Shown one piece after another: positions 53,479-64,000 of a stretch of DNA of 64,000 nucleotides (position 1 is its first letter; each line of letters opens with the position of its first letter). A program made the translations under genes and the position numbers. The stretch is from positions 2,170,001-2,234,000 of the forward strand of contig NZ_CP049862.1 of the NCBI RefSeq assembly GCF_011300875.1. The letters are read 5' to 3'. Below the pieces are notes generated by a model, which worked only from the letters and a program-made list of their open reading frames with translations, had not been told where the DNA came from and did not search any database. This DNA is from Sanguibacter sp. HDW7 (GTDB lineage Bacteria; Actinomycetota; Actinomycetes; Actinomycetales; Cellulomonadaceae).

Positions 53479-53775
53479 TCACTCCTCCCCGAGGATCTGC
53501 GGGACGAGGAAGCGGCCGTCCTCCTGCGCCGGTGCGCCCGAGAGCGCCTGGTCCTGGGTGAGCGGCGCGACGGGCTCGTCGGCGCGCATGACGTTCGTGA
53601 GCGGGAGCGGGTGGCTCGTCGCGGGGACGTCGGCGGTCGCGACCTCGCTCACCTGAGCGATCGCATCGACGATGACGTCGAGGTCGGCGGCGAACCGGTC
53701 CACTTGGTCGGGGGTGAGGTCGATGCGTGCCAGAGCGGCGACGCGCGACACCTCGTCGCGTGAGATGGAGGACAT
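53479..53775 (-). CDS. gatC: Asp/Glu-tRNA(Asn/Gln) amidotransferase subunit C
   Basis: A 98-residue subunit that wraps around GatA and stabilises GatB. The family pattern is [18 protein letters not shown] at the start, a central helix with [15 protein letters not shown], then [16 protein letters not shown] and a C-terminal [10 protein letters not shown]. First gene of gatCAB. Confidence 0.93.
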   Translation of the reverse strand: MSSISRDEVSRVAALARIDLTPDQVDRFAADLDVIVDAIAQVSEVATADVPATSHPLPLTNVMRADEPVAPLTQDQALSGAPAQEDGRFLVPQILGEE

Positions 53776-53853
53776 GGGACCAGTCTAGGTGCTGCGGCGG
53801 ACACTCCGGAGGCGAGTCCGCCCGCTGCGCCCGTTCCGGTCGCACACTCGTCA

Positions 53854-53868
53854 CTTAAGCGCTTCACT
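53854..53868 (+). promoter_or_regulatory. LacI-type operator-like palindrome upstream of the mannanase
   Basis: CTTAAGCGCTTCACT holds the symmetric core AAGCGCTT with the central CG typical of LacI-family operators, 103 bp before the mannanase ATG. A repressor gene was not seen nearby. Confidence 0.45.
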
Positions 53869-53970
53869 AGTCCTGTCGCGGGCACCGTTGCTCGCGATGC
53901 GTCGCCCCAGCGGGGCTGCGCACCCGCCGGCGGGCGACGACGCCCGCCGCCGACGAAGGGACACTCCCCC

Positions 53971-55251
53971 ATGAGAAGGCTCCTCACCCGCGTCGCCGCG
54001 CTGCTGGGCGCGGCGACGCTCGCGGTCGCTCTGCTGCCGGCGACGCAGAGCGCCGTGGCCGCGACCGACGGCTTCAGCGTCTCGGGCGGACGGATCTACG
54101 ACGCCCGCGGCGTCGAGTTCGTGCCGCAGGGCATCAACCACGCCCACGCCTGGTACCCGTCGCAGACGGGCTCGTTCGCGGATATCCGCGCCGCCGGCGC
54201 CAACACGGTGCGCGTCGTGCTCTCGGGCGGCCGCTACACACCCAGCACGGTCTCCGACGTCGCTGACGTCGTCGCCCGCTGCCGCGCCAACCAGCTCGTG
54301 TGCATCCTCGAGAACCACGACACGACGGGGTACGGCGAGGACGGATCCGCACGCTCGCTCGCGCAGGCCGCGCAGTTCTGGACGCAGGTCCGCAGCGCGC
54401 TCGTGGGCCAGGAGGCCTACGTGATGATCAACATCGGCAACGAGCCGTTCGGCAACAGCGGCTACCAGTCCTGGGCCTCCGACACGATCTCAGCGATCAG
54501 CACGCTGCGTCATGCCGGCCTGCGGCACACGATCGTCGTCGACGCCCCGAACTGGGGCCAGGACTGGTCCGGCACCATGAAGGCCGACGCGCCCCGCGTC
54601 GCCACCGCTGACGGCAACACCGTCTTCTCGATCCACATGTACGGCGTCTACGACACGGCCGCAGAGGTCACGTCGTACATCGACTCCTTCCGCAGCCGGG
54701 GCCTGGCGCTCATGGTCGGCGAGTTCGGCGACGCGCACTCGGACGGCAACCCCGACGAGGCGACGATCATGCGGTACACGCGGACCACCGGCGTCGGCAT
54801 GCTCGGTTGGTCGTGGTCCGGCAACGGCAGCGGGGTCGAGTACCTCGACATGGCGAACAACTTCGACGCCGGCCGCCTCACCTCGTGGGGACAGCGCTTC
54901 ATCAACGGCACCGACGGCCTCAAGGCGCGCGCACCCAAGGTCGCCTCCGTCTACTCAGGCGGGACCGTCGATCCGACGAACCCTCCGACCGAGACGGGCG
55001 GCATCGCCCCGAACGGCTACCCCTACTGCACGAGCGGGTCGAGCGACCCGGACGGCGACGGGTGGGGCTGGGAGAACAACCGCTCCTGCGTGGTGCGCGG
55101 GTCGGCTCCGGACACCGGATCGAGCAGCGGCGCGACGGCTCCGAACGGCTACCCGTACTGCGCGAGCGGGTCGAGCGACCCCGACGGCGACGGCTGGGGC
55201 TGGGAGAACAACCGCTCCTGCGTCGTCCGCGGTTCCGCGGCCGCTCGTTGA
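53971..55251 (+). CDS. Secreted GH5 beta-mannanase with two CBM10-like repeats
   Basis: A 426-residue extracellular hydrolase. The signal peptide is residues 1-31 (cleavage near AVA-AT). The GH5 subfamily 8-like catalytic domain at about 33-325 has acid/base E158 in NIGNEPFG and nucleophile E251 in LMVGEFGDAH. Two near-identical modules of about 33 residues (PNGYPYC-S-GSSDPDGDGWGW, ending ENNRSCVVRGSA) lie at the C-terminus, joined by a Thr/Ser/Gly linker. They resemble CBM10 and would bind cellulose or mannan. The true substrate (mannan or other beta-glycan) needs assay. Confidence 0.85.
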   Translation: MRRLLTRVAALLGAATLAVALLPATQSAVAATDGFSVSGGRIYDARGVEFVPQGINHAHAWYPSQTGSFADIRAAGANTVRVVLSGGRYTPSTVSDVADVVARCRANQLVCILENHDTTGYGEDGSARSLAQAAQFWTQVRSALVGQEAYVMINIGNEPFGNSGYQSWASDTISAISTLRHAGLRHTIVVDAPNWGQDWSGTMKADAPRVATADGNTVFSIHMYGVYDTAAEVTSYIDSFRSRGLALMVGEFGDAHSDGNPDEATIMRYTRTTGVGMLGWSWSGNGSGVEYLDMANNFDAGRLTSWGQRFINGTDGLKARAPKVASVYSGGTVDPTNPPTETGGIAPNGYPYCTSGSSDPDGDGWGWENNRSCVVRGSAPDTGSSSGATAPNGYPYCASGSSDPDGDGWGWENNRSCVVRGSAAAR

Positions 55252-55322
55252 GCAATGCTCTCGCGTCCATCTTCGGTCCACCGCTGAACGAGAAGGCGTG
55301 AGCTGACCTTCCCGCCACGGCG

Positions 55323-55352
55323 AAGGCCCTCCCCTGCACGGGGTGGGCCTTT
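55323..55352 (+). terminator. Terminator after the mannanase gene
   Basis: AAGGCCCTCCCC (55323-55334) pairs with GGGGTGGGCCTT (55340-55351), followed by T residues. It starts 72 bp past the stop codon. Confidence 0.75.
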
Positions 55353-55436
55353 GTCGTGCGCAATGGTGGATCCGCATCATCCCCTGGTGAACCTTTTCCG
55401 GCGCGAGGCCGGAACGGATCCACCCCGGGGAACGCA

Positions 55437-55467
55437 GAAGGCCCACCCCGAAACGGGGTGGGCCTTC
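55437..55467 (-). terminator. Terminator of the rRNA operon
   Basis: GAAGGCCCACCCCG and its perfect complement around an AAA loop, 13 bp beyond the 5S 3' end. On the minus strand it is followed by TGCGTTCC, with no long U-run. Confidence 0.75.
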
Positions 55468-55479
55468 GCGAATGAATGT

Positions 55480-55596
55480 CCGGCAGCGTCCTACTCTCCC
55501 ACCCCGTCACCAGGGCAGTACCATCGGCGCTATGAGGCTTAGCTTCCGGGTTCGGAATGGGACCGGGCGTTTCCCTCACGCTATGACTGCCGAAAC
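55480..55596 (-). rRNA. rrf: 5S ribosomal RNA
   Basis: About 117 nucleotides, transcribed leftward. The 5' GTTTCGGCAGTCATAGCGTG, conserved CCCATTCCGAACCCGGAAGC and the 3' CTGCCGGAC end are recognised on the minus strand. End positions are approximate. Confidence 0.92.
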
Positions 55597-55666
55597 TCTA
55601 TGGGGTTATCAACACACCGGTGATGACCCGGGAACCGCACAGTGGACGCGTAGCATAAAAACTGTT

Positions 55667-60708
<5,042 letters not shown>

Positions 60709-61200
60709 ATGTCTAGCGCCAGCCCCGAAGGACTAACAACCATACGAAGCGAACCCGAAGGTTCAAATAAACTGGCAATGACCGACTCATGTCGGTCCAT
60801 TCCAAAGGAATCTCAACGATCAGGCACCGGGTCGCCATGTAGCGGCCGGCATCCCTCTCGCACGAGAGTTATTTGGCATTGACTATCAAGCACACTGTTG
60901 AGTTCTCAAGGAACAGACGCGCATCCTCGCTCTTCCCTTGCGGGTCCTGCTCGGAGGCAACCGTTCAAACTTACCCCGTTCGCTTCCCCGTGTCAAACTC
61001 GGTCTGTCCGACCGTGTTCGAGCTGCGGAAGTACCCGCGCCCTCCACGCGCACCGAATGACCCGGAGTTCCGGGAGCCGGTGAAGGTGGGTGGCTGAGCC
61101 TCGGCGGTTCGGCCCGGGATCTTCATCCCGTTCCTTCGCCCTGCCGGGCTGGCTCGAAGAACATTACACGTGCCCCGGCACCGACGCCAAATCGGCATGA
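60709..61200 (-). promoter_or_regulatory. rRNA operon leader and two candidate promoters
   Basis: On the minus strand, P1 has TTGGCG (complement of 61185-61190), 18 bases, TAATGT (complement of 61161-61166). P2 has consensus TTGACA (complement of 60991-60996), 17 bases, TAAGTT (complement of 60968-60973). The rest is leader RNA, including GAGAACTCAACAGTGTGC near 60895, which resembles the spacer element. No protein gene was seen in this stretch. Confidence 0.65.
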
Positions 61201-61244
61201 TCCTGCGGCCGAGAGGTCATCGGGCAGGTTGAGCACCCGCAGAG

Positions 61245-61284
61245 GACGGGCGCGACCCCCTCCCCCGGAGGTGCCGCGCCCGTC
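61245..61284 (-). terminator. Hairpin after the TIM-barrel isomerase gene
   Basis: GACGGGCGCG (61245-61254) and CGCGCCCGTC (61275-61284) pair around a 20-base loop, separating this operon from the rRNA promoters. Confidence 0.55.
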
Positions 61285-61353
61285 AGTCAGCGCCCGGGCC
61301 CCAGCGCGGGACCCACGCTCCGCGTCGCGCCCGAGGGCGCGACGCTCAGCAGC

Positions 61354-62355
61354 TCAGCGCACGCTGAACGCAGCGTCGAACGCCGCCGTCGGCGCGTCGA
61401 ACGCCGTGCGACGCACGAACTCGAGCGCCTCCGGCGCCCCGACGAGGCGGTCCATGCCTGCGTCCTCCCACTCCACCGAGATCGGCCCCTGGTAGCCGAT
61501 CGTCGTGAGCATGCGGAACGCGTCCTCCCACGGCACGTCGCCGTGCCCAGTCGAGACGAAGTCCCAGCCTCGACGCGGGTCCGCCCACGGCAGGTGCGAA
61601 CCGAGCCGGCCGTTGCGGCCGTTCGTCATGCGCTTCTTCGTGTCCTTGCAGTCGACGTGGTAGATCCGCTCGCGGAAGTCCCAGAGGAAGCTCACCGGAT
61701 CGATGTCCTGCCACACCATGTGCGACGGGTCCCAGTTGAGGCCGAACGCCTCACGGTGGTCGATCGCGTCGAGCGCCGCATGCGTCGTCCAGTAGTCGTA
61801 CGCGATCTCGCTCGGATGGACCTCGTGCGCGAACCGCACGCCCTCGCCGTCGAACACGTCGAGGATCGGGTTCCACCTGCGCGCGAAGTCCTCGTAGCCC
61901 GCGTCGATCATCGACTGCGACGCCGGCGGGAACATCGCCACGTACTTCCAGATCGACGAGCCCGTGAAGCCGACGACGGTGTCGACGCCGAGCTTGCGCG
62001 CCAGACGCGCCGTCAGACGCATCTCCTCCGCGGCGCGCTGCCGCACGCCCTCCGCGTCACCGTCGCCCCACACGACGTCCGGCAGCATGTCGCGGTGACG
62101 CTCGTCGATCGGGTCGTCGCACACCGCCTGGCCCTTGAGGTGGTTCGAGATCGTCCACACCTTGAGGTTGTGCCGCTCGAGGATCTCGAGGCGCCCCTCG
62201 ACGTAGTCGGGCTCGTCGACCCGCCACGGGTCGAGGTGATCGCCCCAGCAGGCAAGTTCGAGACCGTCGTACCCCCAGCCGGAGGCGAGACGCGCCACCT
62301 CCTCGAGCGGCAGGTCGGCCCATTGGCCGGTGAACAGCGTGATCGGTCGTGCCAC
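61354..62355 (-). CDS. Sugar phosphate isomerase/epimerase-type TIM-barrel protein
   Basis: A 333-residue AP endonuclease family 2 TIM-barrel. Expected metal ligands are E in AHEVHPSEIAYD, D and H in GLNWDPSHMVW, H in IYHVDCKDTKK, and E in ISVEWEDAGMD. Related proteins act on inositol or ketose intermediates. GTG 62355 has GAGGAG upstream. Last gene of an operon with a dehydrogenase and a sugar-binding protein, 11 bp after the dehydrogenase stop. The precise substrate is unknown. Confidence 0.82.
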   Translation of the reverse strand: MARPITLFTGQWADLPLEEVARLASGWGYDGLELACWGDHLDPWRVDEPDYVEGRLEILERHNLKVWTISNHLKGQAVCDDPIDERHRDMLPDVVWGDGDAEGVRQRAAEEMRLTARLARKLGVDTVVGFTGSSIWKYVAMFPPASQSMIDAGYEDFARRWNPILDVFDGEGVRFAHEVHPSEIAYDYWTTHAALDAIDHREAFGLNWDPSHMVWQDIDPVSFLWDFRERIYHVDCKDTKKRMTNGRNGRLGSHLPWADPRRGWDFVSTGHGDVPWEDAFRMLTTIGYQGPISVEWEDAGMDRLVGAPEALEFVRRTAFDAPTAAFDAAFSVR

Positions 62356-62366
62356 AGCAGCTCTCC

Positions 62367-63581
62367 TCACTCTCGGGCCGCGGCGGGCTGCGCGCGGCGG
62401 GGTCCCGGGAGCGGGACCCAGACGTTGTCGGCCAGGCTCGAGCGCTCGACAGCGTCGAGCACCCGCTGGACCTGCAGACCGTCGTCGAACGTCGGGCGCG
62501 GGGACGTGCCCGACGCGACCGCCTCGACGAGATCTACCACCTGGTGCGTGAAGCCGTGCTCGTAGCCGAGCCCATGGCCCGCAGGCCACCAGCCGCCCAC
62601 GAAGGGATGCTCGGGCTCGGTGACCACGATGCGTCGGAAGCCCGCCGTGCGGGCCGGCTCGGTCGCGTCATAGACGTGCAGGACGTTCATGTCCTCGAAG
62701 TCGAACGCGAGCGAGCCGTTCTCACCGTTGATCTCCAGCCGGATCGCGTTCTTGCGGCCCCACGCGAAGCGCGTCGCCTCGAACGTCGCGAGACCGCCTC
62801 CCGTGAGCCGGCCGTAGAACACCGCGGCGTCGTCGACCGTCACAGGGCCGCGACCCACGCCGGCCTCCCCCCGGAGGCCCGCGTGCGCGTCCGCGACCGG
62901 ACGCTCGTGGACGAACGTCTCGAGCAGGCCCGAGACACCCGTGAGCCACTCCCCCGTGACGAACTGCGCGAGGTCGACGACGTGCGCGCCGATGTCGCCG
63001 AGCGCGCCCGAGCCGGCCTTCTCCCGGTCGAGCCGCCACGACAGCGGCGCCTCCGGGTCCGCGATCCAATCCTGCAAGTACTGCGCACGCACGTGCCGCA
63101 CCCGGCCGATCCGGCCCTCCTCGACGAGCTGCCTCGCCAGCTGGACCGCCGGCACCCGCCGGTAGGTGAAGCCGACCATCGCGATCTGGCCGCGCTCCTG
63201 CGCCGCTCGCGCAGCCTCCGCCATGCGCTCCGCCTCCGCGAGCGTGTTCGCGAGAGGCTTCTCGCACAGGACGTGCTTGCCCGCCGCGAGCGCCGCGACC
63301 GCGATCTCCTCGTGCGTGTCACCCGGCGTGCACACGTCGACGAGGTCGACGTCGTCCCGCTCGACGAGCGCACGCCAGTCCGTCTCCGTGCTCCGCCAGC
63401 CGAGACGCTCCGCAGCCGCCGAGACCGCGGCACCGTTGCGGCCGCCCAGGACAGCCATGTCGATCGAGCGCGGCAGGTCGAAGAACCGCGGCGCGTTGCG
63501 CCAGGCCTGCGAGTGCGCCGCACCCATGAAGGCATAGCCGACCATCCCGACCCCCAGCCGGGGTCGATCCGTCCCGCTCAT
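62367..63581 (-). CDS. Gfo/Idh/MocA-family oxidoreductase
   Basis: A 404-residue NAD(P)-dependent dehydrogenase. The N-terminal Rossmann motif is VGMVGYAFMGAAH. The catalytic lysine lies in VLCEKPLANTLAEAERMAE, and a further motif is GDIGAHVVDLAQF. Such enzymes oxidise sugars or inositols. The neighbouring sugar-binding protein and isomerase suggest uptake and oxidation of a common carbohydrate. Confidence 0.88.
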   Translation of the reverse strand: MSGTDRPRLGVGMVGYAFMGAAHSQAWRNAPRFFDLPRSIDMAVLGGRNGAAVSAAAERLGWRSTETDWRALVERDDVDLVDVCTPGDTHEEIAVAALAAGKHVLCEKPLANTLAEAERMAEAARAAQERGQIAMVGFTYRRVPAVQLARQLVEEGRIGRVRHVRAQYLQDWIADPEAPLSWRLDREKAGSGALGDIGAHVVDLAQFVTGEWLTGVSGLLETFVHERPVADAHAGLRGEAGVGRGPVTVDDAAVFYGRLTGGGLATFEATRFAWGRKNAIRLEINGENGSLAFDFEDMNVLHVYDATEPARTAGFRRIVVTEPEHPFVGGWWPAGHGLGYEHGFTHQVVDLVEAVASGTSPRPTFDDGLQVQRVLDAVERSSLADNVWVPLPGPRRAQPAAARE

Positions 63582-63638
63582 GCGTGTCCTCCTCTCGGAC
63601 AGTGTCGGGCGGGCGCCCAGGCGCCCGCCCGACGAAGG

Positions 63639-64000
63639 TCAGGACTCGAAGGCCGCACCGATGAAGTCGTCGACGTTGTCCTTCGTGACGACGGGCGCGT
63701 ACAGCTGCACCTTGCGCGGGATCGTGCCCGAGACGAGGTCACCCATGATCCGGCCCTGCGCGACGAGCCGCGCCAGGCGGATGCCGTCCGCGGCCTGCGT
63801 CGACGGGTAGATGACCGTCGCCTCCATGACCGAGTCGCCGCTCTTGATGAGCTCCATGACGTCCTTCGAGCCGGCGCCGCCGACCATGAAGAACTCGTCG
63901 CGCTTGGCCGTCTCGATCGCCGCGAGGACACCGATGCCCTGGTCGTCGTCGTGGTTCCAGATCGCGTCGATCTTCTGCGCCGCCTGGAGCAGCTGCGACG
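63639..64000 (-). CDS. Sugar ABC transporter substrate-binding protein (5' end missing)
   Basis: The C-terminal 119 residues of a periplasmic binding protein of the ribose/xylose (PBP1) type; the gene runs out of the window. The sequence IDAIWNHDDDQGIGVLAAIE and FFMVGGAGSKDVMELIKSG are hinge and ligand-site parts of the family. It lies upstream of the dehydrogenase, 57 bp apart, and is probably followed off-window (to its right) by transporter parts. Confidence 0.85.
   Translation of the reverse strand, partial: SQLLQAAQKIDAIWNHDDDQGIGVLAAIETAKRDEFFMVGGAGSKDVMELIKSGDSVMEATVIYPSTQAADGIRLARLVAQGRIMGDLVSGTIPRKVQLYAPVVTKDNVDDFIGAAFES

Overview
The window is a very GC-rich chromosomal segment of an actinobacterium. 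The evidence is heavy use of GTG starts, leaderless-looking transcripts, DUF222/HNH (13E12-type) and DUF3516-helicase genes, and an rRNA operon with no tRNA in its spacers. A secreted mannanase and sugar-uptake genes fit a plant-polymer degrader, perhaps Micrococcales (Cellulomonas/Sanguibacter-like); the genus is inference. No tRNA, CRISPR array, transposase, integrase or prophage gene was seen.

Layout. 1-13.4 kb: housekeeping and unknown genes on both strands (acetyltransferase end, aldo/keto reductase, type II NADH dehydrogenase with two small partners, DUF3516 helicase, a DUF222/HNH nuclease behind a LexA-like box, YbaK, YccF). 13.5-16 kb: DUF2079 membrane protein and the PLP-binding YggS. 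16-23.8 kb: a leftward padR-ABC ATPase-permease-permease operon with 4-bp overlaps throughout, divergent from a small Xre regulator/membrane protein pair behind a dense operator array. 23.9-25.6 kb: DinB-like protein and lipoate ligase.

25.7-35.9 kb and 45.5-49.2 kb hold leftward branched-chain amino acid genes: cimA, ilvE, leuB, ilvBNC and two ilvD genes of different iron-sulfur classes. The ilvB transcript starts with a classical attenuator (leader peptide MQTILVVLPGRAA, then a hairpin and a U-run terminator). A similar arrangement with the peptide MTCFTLIIA lies before cimA. leuB has an 18-of-20-base palindrome upstream.

36-38 kb: a two-component system. 38.1-45.3 kb: the most unusual part, a tightly overlapping operon encoding an OleA-like thiolase, a family 2 glycosyltransferase, a cytochrome P450, an OleC-like AMP-forming ligase and an OleD-like reductase, with a second P450 divergent. 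There is no OleB hydrolase, so I predict a beta-lactone or modified long-chain ketone/olefin product. Three 62-bp tandem palindromic repeats follow it, with a relative 13 kb away.

49.3-53.8 kb: pterin dehydratase and a gatCAB-acetyltransferase operon. 54-55.3 kb: secreted GH5 mannanase with two CBM10-like repeats. 55.4-61.2 kb: a leftward 16S-23S-5S operon with two candidate promoters. 61.3-64 kb: a leftward sugar-catabolism operon (substrate-binding protein, cut by the window edge; Gfo/Idh dehydrogenase; TIM-barrel isomerase).
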